Part shown: positions 13,701 through 20,107 of the stretch, piece by piece
How the letters are laid out: each line of letters opens with the position of its first letter
Numbering within the stretch: the first letter of the stretch is position 1
Origin: HGM11788 sp964654945
Lineage (GTDB): Bacteria; Bacillota; Clostridia; Lachnospirales; CAG-274
Reading direction: 5' to 3'
Assembly (NCBI GenBank): GCA_964654945.1
Contig: CAZZLN010000034.1
Span: 1-20,107 of the forward strand
DNA length: 20,107 bases
Notes under the pieces: model-generated
What the model was told of the DNA's origin: nothing
The model's input: the letters and a program-made list of their open reading frames with translations, nothing else
Databases searched by the model: none
Program-made: the position numbers and the translations under genes

Positions 13701-14591
13701 TCACATAAAATATATTTGACCAATTTTACGGACTAAACCGTTTTTCCATATTCCGTATTTTGTAACAATGAAAAGCTTTTTTAATTTTGAATACTTATTC
13801 ATATTACTATAATCTTTAAGCATTTTATTATCAATGCCATAAAGCCTTATTATTTCTCCCGCCATATCATAGCCAAGCTGAAGCATATATCTGCCTTTTT
13901 TCTTATCTTTAAATCTTTCTGCAATATATTCACTGTTTTGCATATCCACTGCACCGCAGGCATTTTTGCTGTGTTGTCTGTAAAGAATTGCAGGAGAGTT
14001 TAAAAATATAATTTTGCCAAAAATTGATGCAATAACTCCAATATACCAATCGTGAACAGGCTGTCCCTTTGGAATTTTAATTAGATCCGCAAGCTGTCTG
14101 TTAATAGCCATAGTGCAGCCTGTAACAATATTCTGAACTATAAGCCTGTTAGTAGTTTTTCTTTCAGTATCAATATGCTGAGCTTTAACCATAGACTGCT
14201 CCAGAATATGAGCATTTTCATCAACAACAGTTAAATCCGTATGAACAAGTGCAGGCTCTTTTTCGTTTTTCAGAGCATCTACTGTAATTTGCACCTTGTA
14301 TTTAAGCCATATATCGTCTTGGTCACAGGTCATAATAATATCTGCATTGCTTTTTGAAATCATATTAAAAAAGTTTTCACCTGCATTGCCGGAATTTTTA
14401 CTGTTTGTTGTAAAAAAAATCTTTTGAGGATATTTTTCTGCATATTTTTTAGCAATTTCAGCAGTTTTATCAGTGGAACAGTCATCATTTATATAAAGCT
14501 TCCAATCAGTATAGCTTTGGTTTAATATGGATTCAATCTGCTCTGATATGTATTTTTCACCATTATAGGAAGCCATTAATATATCAACCAT
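13701..14591 (-). CDS. GT2 glycosyltransferase
   Basis: This 296-residue cytoplasmic GT-A enzyme begins MVDILMASYNGEKYISEQI; that ATG (14591) has AGGAGGGG upstream and starts one base past the stop of the preceding gene, which suggests translational coupling. An extended frame with 14 more codons overlaps the neighbour and is not preferred. Motifs are INDDCSTDKT near 35 and TCDQDDIW, the DXD site, near 88-95. The closest described types transfer rhamnose or similar sugars to lipid-linked or wall glycans, with HDWYI and YRQHSKNACG as further family features. The donor and acceptor cannot be named. Confidence 0.88.
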   Translation of the reverse strand: MVDILMASYNGEKYISEQIESILNQSYTDWKLYINDDCSTDKTAEIAKKYAEKYPQKIFFTTNSKNSGNAGENFFNMISKSNADIIMTCDQDDIWLKYKVQITVDALKNEKEPALVHTDLTVVDENAHILEQSMVKAQHIDTERKTTNRLIVQNIVTGCTMAINRQLADLIKIPKGQPVHDWYIGVIASIFGKIIFLNSPAILYRQHSKNACGAVDMQNSEYIAERFKDKKKGRYMLQLGYDMAGEIIRLYGIDNKMLKDYSNMNKYSKLKKLFIVTKYGIWKNGLVRKIGQIYFM

Positions 14592-14592
14592 A

Positions 14593-15453
14593 TTATCCCC
14601 TCCTGAGCATCGACATAAGAAGTGTAACAGCATATCTTAAATTTATTGCTGAGTGCATTAAAAATGTGACAATAAAATTATGCTTGTCCTTATAATATTT
14701 ATCATAAAAAATTTTAATACCATTATGAAAATGATATATAACGGTTTTGTCTTTAGTATGCAGTCCGCTTTGTCCCTTTAAGTGAATCATAAAAACATCA
14801 GCATAATACACAACCTTTAAGCCCCTTTGCTTAATTCTGTAGCACAAATCAATATCCTCGGCGTACATAAAAATACTTTCATCAAAAAGTCCAACCTTAT
14901 TTAAAACTGTTTTTGGAATAAGCATAAATGCACCGCTTACACTGTCTACTTCATTTGTTTTGTCATTGCTTAAATATGAAAGAGTATAGCCTCCGAATTT
15001 TTTATTTTTAGGAAATATTTTATGAAGCTTTAAAACATAGCAAAGACTGTTAAAAGGAGTCGGAAAGCCTCTTTTGCAGCCATGGTCAAAATCACCGTTT
15101 CTTAAAACCGTCTTTATTCCAAGACAGCCAATATCCCTATGGGTATCCATATATTCAACGGATTTTTTAAGAGTTTCTCTCTGCATAATAGTATCACTGT
15201 TTAAAAAAAGAACATATCTGCCTATAGCAATATTTGCACCAATATTGCAGGCATGACCAAACCCCTTGTTTTCAACCTTAGAAATAATCTTTACTCTTTT
15301 ATCATTAGAAGTATAATATTCCTTAGGAAGTGAGGAATTGTCTACAACTATAATTTCATAATCTATTCCATATGTTGTGTCAATAACAGACTGCACTGTT
15401 TGAGTTGTTAATTCTTTTGTATTATGATTTACTATTACTATTGATAAATCCAT
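14593..15453 (-). CDS. GT2 glycosyltransferase, WbbL-like
   Basis: This 286-residue enzyme starts MDLSIVIVNHNTKEL, typical of the WbbL/rhamnosyltransferase branch of GT2. The nucleotide-binding region reads VVDNSS (37-41) and ENKGFGHACNIG, the DXD equivalent is FLNSDT (83-88), and the base segment SGAFMLIPK precedes FMYAEDIDLCYRIKQRG (about 195-211). The C-terminus has a hydrophobic stretch, FIVTFLMHSAINLRYAVTLL, that may touch the membrane. It is the first gene of the three-enzyme run, with a promoter 32 bases upstream and a weak CGGAG ribosome site. It probably adds a sugar, possibly rhamnose, to a surface glycan. Confidence 0.88.
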   Translation of the reverse strand: MDLSIVIVNHNTKELTTQTVQSVIDTTYGIDYEIIVVDNSSLPKEYYTSNDKRVKIISKVENKGFGHACNIGANIAIGRYVLFLNSDTIMQRETLKKSVEYMDTHRDIGCLGIKTVLRNGDFDHGCKRGFPTPFNSLCYVLKLHKIFPKNKKFGGYTLSYLSNDKTNEVDSVSGAFMLIPKTVLNKVGLFDESIFMYAEDIDLCYRIKQRGLKVVYYADVFMIHLKGQSGLHTKDKTVIYHFHNGIKIFYDKYYKDKHNFIVTFLMHSAINLRYAVTLLMSMLRRG

Positions 15454-15484
15454 AACTATGCTCCGTTTTAATTATTATATATTA

Positions 15485-15513
15485 ATTATCTGATATTTAC
15501 TGCAAATTGTCAA
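15485..15513 (-). promoter_or_regulatory. Sigma-A promoter of glycosyltransferase operon
   Basis: The minus strand reads TTGACA (15508-15513), 17 nt, then GATAAT (15485-15490). The leader would be about 25 nt. A second TTGACA lies 36 bases upstream at 15544-15549 without a good -10. Confidence 0.7.
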
Positions 15514-15549
15514 TAAATGTTATATGACAATTAATTCACATTTTTGTCA
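15507..15549. repeat. Three TTGTCA/TGACAA motifs over promoter
   Basis: TTGTCA occurs at 15507-15512 and 15544-15549, and TGACAA at 15525-15530. Centres are 18-19 bp apart, nearly two helical turns, with alternating orientation, and the first overlaps the -35 box. This could be an operator array, but one copy is explained by the -35 sequence and the region is AT-rich. Confidence 0.3.
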
Positions 15550-15613
15550 AAAAGTGTTAAAATTACTGCTGCTCATATTATAATAGCAAAACCTTTAGCT
15601 CTGTTATCCGTTT

Positions 15614-17446
15614 TTAATTTTCTCCCTGCTTAACTATTTTTACTTCGGCAGTTGACTCAACAAAAATATCAAAGGTTCTGCCCCAAGGGAATGATGTTTT
15701 GTCAACTGTCATATTTTTAATTTCATATTTGTTTCCATTTACTTCTATAATATGACCTTTTAAGGCATTAATAATTTTTTCGGGTGCAAGTCTGTCATAA
15801 AGCATCTGTGAATGGGTTCTGTCCTCAACATTTGGTCTGTAGCCCTCATTTGAGATCTCTCTTTTTACTCTTGATGTATATATACCATCTTCAATAAAAT
15901 GCTGCAATAACATTTCTGACTGTGCCTGTGCTGTTAAATGAGGTTCAGAGCTAACCTCTTTTGCAGCAGAAAATACCTGTGCCTGTGCAATACCCAAACC
16001 TATTGCATTTCCATTTGTGTTCCACGCAGAATAAGCACAGAGCTTATGGAGTGTATCAGATGATAAAAGCTTTTCAAATATATAATTGCCCTTATTTACC
16101 GAGCCTGTGCCGAAAAGCTCAATTAATGCAGTATTATTGCCCTTAGAAAGTGAATTTCTGATATTATTTACAAATACATTCTGATTGCCCTCTGAATCAT
16201 AGTTATAAATATACATATCCACAGGCTTTTCAGTAAATATGCCTACATTTCCTGATGCAAAATTTATTGCAGCATTTGTTACTGCTCCTGCTCTTTTAAC
16301 ATCATAATCACCAACGTTTTCAGAAACATTATTATAAACAATGTTAATTTTTGAGGTTAAATTTTTTCTCTTTGAATAATCTCTTGCATATATAAGCTGA
16401 GGCACTTCATCAGTACCATTTATAATATTTACAAAATTGCTTCTTCCAAGCTTTGCCTTTGTAAGCTCGTCAACACCGTATTTATCCTTAATAATTCTCA
16501 TAACTGAATTAGATGCAATTTGAGAATATGTTCTTGCAAAGCTGTATTTAATAGGGCTGCCTTCTTCTTTCTGAATCCAGTCAGCACCTTTGCTGTTAAA
16601 ATATGTTATTGAATTTGGAAGCTGCAAATCATCATTGCTCACTACTATTTCATCCAGTATTCCCTCTTGTTTAAACTGAATAAGTGCAGCAAAAATATCT
16701 GCACAATGCTCATAAGTGTTTTTATAATATTCTACATATTTTTTGTAAGGCTCTTTTGTTTTATAATTAAAATTAAAGCTGAGTATAAAATCTCTTTCCC
16801 ACTTTGTAAGCTTATTATAACCTCCAAGCTCGAGTGCCTTGTTTTCAACATAGCTGTATTCCATAAGAGCCTGTTCAGGAGTTATATTAACATATTTTTG
16901 ATTAATTTCCTCACTCAGCTCTGTATCAGGATTAGCCTGTAAATAATACCAGCCAATACCCTTTATTTTTTCATTATCACACCATATCTGATTAAATCTT
17001 GTTTCAGGCAATGTTCTTGGCATAGGCATATTAACATAATATTTAGGCTCAGAATAGGTTCTTAAAAGATTTTCCAGCTCTGAAAGAGCTTCTTTGTAGT
17101 TTTCATAGTTTATACCGCATCTGCTTCCTACAAGTCCGTTTGTAATATAAGAAGATGTATTTATTATAACAGTTGTTTTATCATTGTTATTCTCAGATAC
17201 AATATCCCATAATTCTTTTCTTATTTTTAAACTGTTTCCAATATGGTTATCAGGCTCATAAGATGAAAAAAAGTCCATATTTTTTTTATCAACGGATATA
17301 TATTCATCTCTGCCTATTTCTGCCAGATTTTCAAGATAATCATCACTTATGGGTCTTGAATCAATAGGCACATTTATAATTGTGTTTGCATTTACACTGC
17401 AATAAAGCATTAATGTAAAAAACACAGTTAAAACTAATTTTTTCAT
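15614..17446 (-). CDS. Secreted DUF4127 family protein
   Basis: This 610-residue protein matches DUF4127, whose function is unknown. It has a signal peptide (about 1-21): MKKLVLTVF, a hydrophobic core, and a cleavage site after VNA. The mature protein opens with INVPIDSRPISDDYL, the family's VPxDxRP motif, followed by TTVIINTSSYITNGLVGSR and MPMPRTLPETR. Later blocks are IVVSNDDLQLPNS and GTDEVPQLIYARDYS. The ATG at 17446 is chosen because GAGGAGG lies six bases upstream; a TTG five codons earlier covers that site. It has its own promoter, and the gene downstream has another, so it is probably monocistronic. Export or cell-surface action is inferred. Confidence 0.85.
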   Translation of the reverse strand: MKKLVLTVFFTLMLYCSVNANTIINVPIDSRPISDDYLENLAEIGRDEYISVDKKNMDFFSSYEPDNHIGNSLKIRKELWDIVSENNNDKTTVIINTSSYITNGLVGSRCGINYENYKEALSELENLLRTYSEPKYYVNMPMPRTLPETRFNQIWCDNEKIKGIGWYYLQANPDTELSEEINQKYVNITPEQALMEYSYVENKALELGGYNKLTKWERDFILSFNFNYKTKEPYKKYVEYYKNTYEHCADIFAALIQFKQEGILDEIVVSNDDLQLPNSITYFNSKGADWIQKEEGSPIKYSFARTYSQIASNSVMRIIKDKYGVDELTKAKLGRSNFVNIINGTDEVPQLIYARDYSKRKNLTSKINIVYNNVSENVGDYDVKRAGAVTNAAINFASGNVGIFTEKPVDMYIYNYDSEGNQNVFVNNIRNSLSKGNNTALIELFGTGSVNKGNYIFEKLLSSDTLHKLCAYSAWNTNGNAIGLGIAQAQVFSAAKEVSSEPHLTAQAQSEMLLQHFIEDGIYTSRVKREISNEGYRPNVEDRTHSQMLYDRLAPEKIINALKGHIIEVNGNKYEIKNMTVDKTSFPWGRTFDIFVESTAEVKIVKQGEN

Positions 17447-17478
17447 AAAATACCTCCTCAATAAACATAATTATATTT

Positions 17479-17507
17479 ATTTTATCAAATAAAGACAAAA
17501 ATGTAAA
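17479..17507 (-). promoter_or_regulatory. Sigma-A promoter of DUF4127 gene
   Basis: The minus strand reads TTTACA (17502-17507), 17 nt, then TAAAAT (17479-17484). The leader would be about 27 nt. A TATAAT slightly downstream lacks a matching -35. Confidence 0.55.
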
Positions 17508-17539
17508 CCTCTAAGCTCTCAAAAAATAAGGGATTGAGC

Positions 17540-17569
17540 AAAAAAATAAGGGCATTTTTAAATATGCCC
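17540..17569 (-). terminator. Terminator after COG2426 gene
   Basis: GGGCAT pairs with ATGCCC over 6 bp around an 8-nt loop, followed by TTA and six T on the minus strand. It begins two bases after the stop codon. The 12-base string AAAAAATAAGGG occurs twice here (17521-17532 and 17541-17552), 20 bases apart. Confidence 0.7.
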
Positions 17570-17571
17570 AA

Positions 17572-18072
17572 TTAAATCTGACTTATTATTGCAGGAATTA
17601 TGTATGAAACCGTTACCATAATAAAACTTGCAAGGAGTATTCCACAGAAAATAGCAGGAACTGATTTTTTAAGCTTAATTCTCAAAAGTGATGCAATTAA
17701 TGCACCTGTCCATGCACCTGTTCCGGGAAGGGGAATACCAACAAAAAGCACTAATCCTAAAAATTCATATTTCTGAATTTTTTCACTTTTCCCCATAGCT
17801 CTGTTTTCAAGCCTTTCAACAAGACCTTTTGCTATATTATATTTTTTCATAAGCTCAAAAATCTTGTTTATAAACAAAAGAATAAAAGGTATAGGAACAA
17901 TATTTCCAAAAATACATATCATTAAAGCTCTCGCTACAGGCACACCCATAAGTGCAGCAGCAATAATTCCTCCTCTAAGCTCAATTACCGGTATCATTGA
18001 AATAATAAAAAGTGCAATATCGTGATTGATACCTGAAAACAGGTTTACAAAAAACTCAACAAGTGATTCCAT
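17572..18072 (-). CDS. COG2426 small membrane protein (putative small multidrug export)
   Basis: This 166-residue integral membrane protein belongs to the COG2426/Sm_multidrug_ex group. The family name suggests drug export, but direct evidence is thin. Visible features are the motif MIPVIELRGGIIAAALMGVP near residues 27-46, with the conserved ELRGG, hydrophobic segments near 15-45, 48-68, 105-125 and 138-163, and a second conserved block LFVGIPLPGTGAWTGALIAS. The two related halves with PxxELRG and PLPGTGAWTG recall re-entrant loops of the DedA type. The ATG at 18072 follows AAGGAGAG; a GTG two codons earlier is less likely. A structured leader and promoter lie upstream. Confidence 0.85.
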   Translation of the reverse strand: MESLVEFFVNLFSGINHDIALFIISMIPVIELRGGIIAAALMGVPVARALMICIFGNIVPIPFILLFINKIFELMKKYNIAKGLVERLENRAMGKSEKIQKYEFLGLVLFVGIPLPGTGAWTGALIASLLRIKLKKSVPAIFCGILLASFIMVTVSYIIPAIISQI

Positions 18073-18110
18073 AAACACTCTCCTTTAATCATTTCTTAAA
18101 GTGCTGAGGG

Positions 18111-18182
18111 CAGATTGGACTTCCGCTAATGATAATAATATATCGCTCATCACCTATATGTGCAGCAGTCTTTTCCCATCTG
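18111..18182 (-). promoter_or_regulatory. Structured 5' leader of COG2426 gene (riboswitch-like)
   Basis: On the minus-strand transcript CAGAU pairs with AUCUG (outer stem), GACU with AGUC and GCU with AGC inside, with bulges GGA and AAAA. A CAC-AUAUAG-GUG hairpin and an AUGA/UCAU stem fill the centre. The element is more GC-rich than its surroundings, lies between the promoter at 18199-18227 and the start codon, and is about 40 nt from the ATG. Guanidine, fluoride and Mn riboswitch cores were looked for and not seen. No family is assigned. Confidence 0.4.
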
Positions 18183-18198
18183 ATAAAATATATTTATG

Positions 18199-18227
18199 AT
18201 TATATACTAAAATTATTACAATTACAA
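18199..18227 (-). promoter_or_regulatory. Sigma-A promoter of COG2426 gene
   Basis: The minus strand reads TTGTAA (18222-18227), 17 nt, then TATAAT (18199-18204). The start point would be near 18192, giving a leader of about 120 nt. Confidence 0.65.
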
Positions 18228-18236
18228 GCTAAATAC

Positions 18237-18265
18237 TTGAAATAAACTGTAAATAAATGTATTAT
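18237..18265 (+). promoter_or_regulatory. Sigma-A promoter of aminotransferase gene
   Basis: TTGAAA (18237-18242), 17 nt, then TATTAT (18260-18265). The leader would be about 28 nt, with no room for a T-box or lysine riboswitch. It is back to back with the COG2426 promoter: the two -35 boxes are only 9 bp apart. Confidence 0.55.
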
Positions 18266-18300
18266 ATAGTTGTAACTGAGATTATAAGGAGATTGATAAA

Positions 18301-19467
18301 ATGAATTTTTCAAAAAAATACGGTCATATAGAAGCAAACATACTTATTGATTTAGACATAGCAAAAAGAAAGCTTGAATCAGAGGGGAAAGAAATAATAA
18401 ATCTTTCTATAGGAACTCCCGATTTAAAGCCTGATGACTTTGTTATAAAAGCTGTCAGCAAAGCATTTAAAAATCCCGAAAACTACAAATATGGTATGAC
18501 AGAAAGCAGAGAGCTTTTAGATGCAGTTAAAAACTGGTACAAAAGAAGATATAATGTAGCTCTCAACGATGAAAATATAACTGCCGTAAACGGTTCACAA
18601 GAGGGTATTGCTCATATTGCATTTCCAATATGTGATGAGGGTGATATTGTGCTTGTGCCTGACCCATGCTATCAGATATTCTCATTTGGTCCTCAGATTG
18701 CGGGAGTTAATCTTGAATATATGCCTCTTAAAAAAGAAAACAATTATCTTATAGATTTTGACGCCATACCAAAGTATATTGCTAAAAAAGCAAAGGCTAT
18801 GATTGTTTCATATCCAAACAATCCGACTACTGCACATGCTGACAGAGATTTTTATAAAAAGCTTGTAGCATTTGCAAAAGAAAATGATATAATTGTTATT
18901 CACGACAATGCCTATTCAGAGCTTATATATGACTATGAGCCCGGCTGTTCATTTCTTGAAACAGACGGTGCAATTGATATAGGTATTGAATTTAATTCTC
19001 TTTCAAAAAGTTATAACCTTACAGGATTAAGACTTTCATTTGCTATTGGAAATGCTGAAATTATAAAGAGCTTTAAAAAATTTCGTTCACAAATTGACTA
19101 CGGCATATGTATGGGTATTCAGACTGCTGCAATAGCAGCATTAAACGGGCCGCAGGATATTCTTGAAAGAAACCGTAATGAATACAAAAAAAGACGTGAT
19201 GCTCTCTGTAACGGACTTAATTTAATAGGCTGGAATGTGCCTATGTCTGATTCAACAATGTTTGCATGGCTGCCTATACCCAAAAATTATACAAGCTCTG
19301 AAAAATTCTGCTTTGACCTTTTAAAAATGGCAGGAGTTGTTATGGTGCCGGGCATTTCCTTTGGAAAAGAAGGAGAAGGCTATGTCAGAGCTGCCCTTGT
19401 GCAGCCTGTAGATGTTCTTGAAAAGGCAATAGAAAATATCAGAATAAGCAAAATTTTAGAGAGTTAA
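18301..19467 (+). CDS. Class I/II PLP aminotransferase (DapL/AspC-like)
   Basis: This 388-residue cytoplasmic fold-type I aminotransferase has PLP lysine K236 in SLSKSYNLTGLRLSF. Other cofactor residues are N174 in SYPNNPTT, D202 and Y205 in HDNAYSEL, and R244. The C-terminal substrate-carboxylate Arg is in GYVRAALV. NLSIGTPDLKP near residue 34 is the usual first block. Sequence style resembles the aspartate/LL-diaminopimelate aminotransferase group (DapL-like), which would serve lysine and peptidoglycan precursor synthesis, but substrate cannot be assigned from motifs. AAGGAG lies eight bases before the ATG. It is monocistronic, divergent from COG2426, and ends in a strong convergent terminator. 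Confidence 0.9.
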   Translation: MNFSKKYGHIEANILIDLDIAKRKLESEGKEIINLSIGTPDLKPDDFVIKAVSKAFKNPENYKYGMTESRELLDAVKNWYKRRYNVALNDENITAVNGSQEGIAHIAFPICDEGDIVLVPDPCYQIFSFGPQIAGVNLEYMPLKKENNYLIDFDAIPKYIAKKAKAMIVSYPNNPTTAHADRDFYKKLVAFAKENDIIVIHDNAYSELIYDYEPGCSFLETDGAIDIGIEFNSLSKSYNLTGLRLSFAIGNAEIIKSFKKFRSQIDYGICMGIQTAAIAALNGPQDILERNRNEYKKRRDALCNGLNLIGWNVPMSDSTMFAWLPIPKNYTSSEKFCFDLLKMAGVVMVPGISFGKEGEGYVRAALVQPVDVLEKAIENIRISKILES

Positions 19468-19502
19468 ATATAAAAGGGGCTGATGCAACAGTCCCTTTAT
19501 AT
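19468..19502. terminator. Convergent bidirectional terminator
   Basis: ATATAAA pairs with TTTATAT (7 bp); then, past one bulged A, GGGGCTG pairs with CAGTCCC (one G-U) around a 6-nt loop ATGCAA. It begins at the aminotransferase stop codon and ends at the stop codon of the deacetylase from the other side, so it serves both. Confidence 0.8.
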
Positions 19503-20107
19503 TATTTGGTTGTCGTTTCAGAATTGTTTTCCTTTGGTATTTGTCTGCCCTCATTGTCCATATAATAATTATCCTTATGTATCAGTTTGCTTATAGGCAC
19601 AATTTCATAGCCTTTTTCTTTTAAACCCTTTATTATTGTGTCAAGACATTCAGGCGTAAATTTTGCATCATTGTGAAAAAGTATTATTGAGCCGTTTCCT
19701 AAATGTTTGTGGTTTAATACCTGATTTATTTCGTGGTCAATTCCTAATTCCTTCCAGTCTAAACTGTCGACATCCCATTGAATAGAATAATAATTACATT
19801 CCTTTGCTGCTTTAAGAACAGTATCATTATATTCGCCAAAAGGCGGTCTATACAAAAACATATCAATTCCAATAAGATTTTTAACTTTTTCGTGACATTC
19901 CATAAGATTTTCTTTGTTCTGCTCAAGGCTAAGCTGTGAACTGTGAGGATGGGTATTGCTGTGATTTCCTATGTCATTTCCTGCTTCATAAATTTTTTTA
20001 ACCTCATCAGGATATTTATCTACCCAGTAGCCACATAGAAAAAATGTTGCATTTACATTATTTTCCTTTAGTATATTAAGCAAAGTGTCTGTGTCTTCTG
20101 CTCCCCA
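19502..20107 (-). CDS. PdaB-like polysaccharide deacetylase, 5' end cut by window
   Basis: Only the C-terminal 201 residues are in view; the start lies beyond the right edge. The visible part opens WGAEDTDTLLNILKENNVNATFF, which continues the FDxxWG motif of the PdaB branch of NodB deacetylases; the catalytic FD pair would be just outside. Zinc ligands are the two His of HSNTH, followed by RPPFGEYN, VDSLDWK and IILFHND, the remaining NodB motifs. PdaB-type enzymes act on peptidoglycan or glycans outside the membrane and are often sporulation proteins. The polar 20-residue tail ending ENNSETTTK is probably disordered. A general peptidoglycan or chitin-type deacetylase is the alternative. Confidence 0.85.
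   Translation of the reverse strand, partial: WGAEDTDTLLNILKENNVNATFFLCGYWVDKYPDEVKKIYEAGNDIGNHSNTHPHSSQLSLEQNKENLMECHEKVKNLIGIDMFLYRPPFGEYNDTVLKAAKECNYYSIQWDVDSLDWKELGIDHEINQVLNHKHLGNGSIILFHNDAKFTPECLDTIIKGLKEKGYEIVPISKLIHKDNYYMDNEGRQIPKENNSETTTK

Noticed and set aside
17521..17552. Direct repeat AAAAAATAAGGG as a mobile-element mark
   Set aside because: Two copies of a low-complexity string at a terminator, with no inverted repeats or element between them, are most simply local duplication.
18101..18300. TPP, T-box or lysine riboswitch for the aminotransferase
   Set aside because: The plus strand shows GTGCTGAGGG, which recalls part of TPP, but the second conserved block is missing. The aminotransferase promoter lies downstream of this element, so it would not be in that transcript.

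Overview
The window is AT-rich DNA with Clostridia-type genes. Evidence for a spore-forming member of the Bacillota comes from strong AGGAGG-type ribosome binding sites, consensus sigma-A promoters, U-tract terminators, a CwlD-like cortex amidase, a PdaB-like deacetylase, an EFR1-type ferredoxin and an ANTAR regulator beside glnA. I cannot name the species. No rRNA, tRNA or CRISPR array was seen.

Layout. Positions 1-200 hold a cluster of palindromes downstream of a leftward promoter. An EFR1-family flavodoxin/ferredoxin protein follows (217-1140, minus). Next is a nitrogen module on the minus strand: glnA (2013-3344) followed by an ANTAR-domain RNA-binding regulator (1352-1879). The glnA leader has a perfect TTGACA-N17-TATAAT promoter, then an intrinsic terminator, and a small hairpin with an ANTAR-type A1/G4 hexaloop that would compete with that terminator. 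Positions 3547-8395 (minus) are a tight purine operon, purC-purF-purB-purA, with its own promoter. It covers the first committed step, SAICAR synthesis, both lyase steps and the AMP branch. Upstream of purC is a 316-base gap holding a structured element and a terminator.

The middle part has a CwlD-like amidase, an unrecognised 136-residue protein, a divergent DUF4358-type lipoprotein, and an orphan NMT1/SsuA-like substrate-binding lipoprotein with no permease or ATPase in view. The convergent terminator after it appears to carry a 53-bp miniature element with IS3-like ends and a 3-bp target duplication.

From 11772 to 15453 (minus) there are three consecutive GT2 glycosyltransferases, probably making a cell-surface glycan, followed by a YbaK-type tRNA deacylase. 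Then come a secreted DUF4127 protein, a COG2426 small membrane protein with a long structured leader, a rightward class I/II aminotransferase, and a PdaB-like polysaccharide deacetylase cut by the right edge.

The most interesting signals are regulatory: the glnA leader with its linked ANTAR gene, the miniature element inside a terminator, and unassigned structured leaders at 8565-8629, 18111-18182 and 1-90. I could not fold or search any of these, so they are read by eye.
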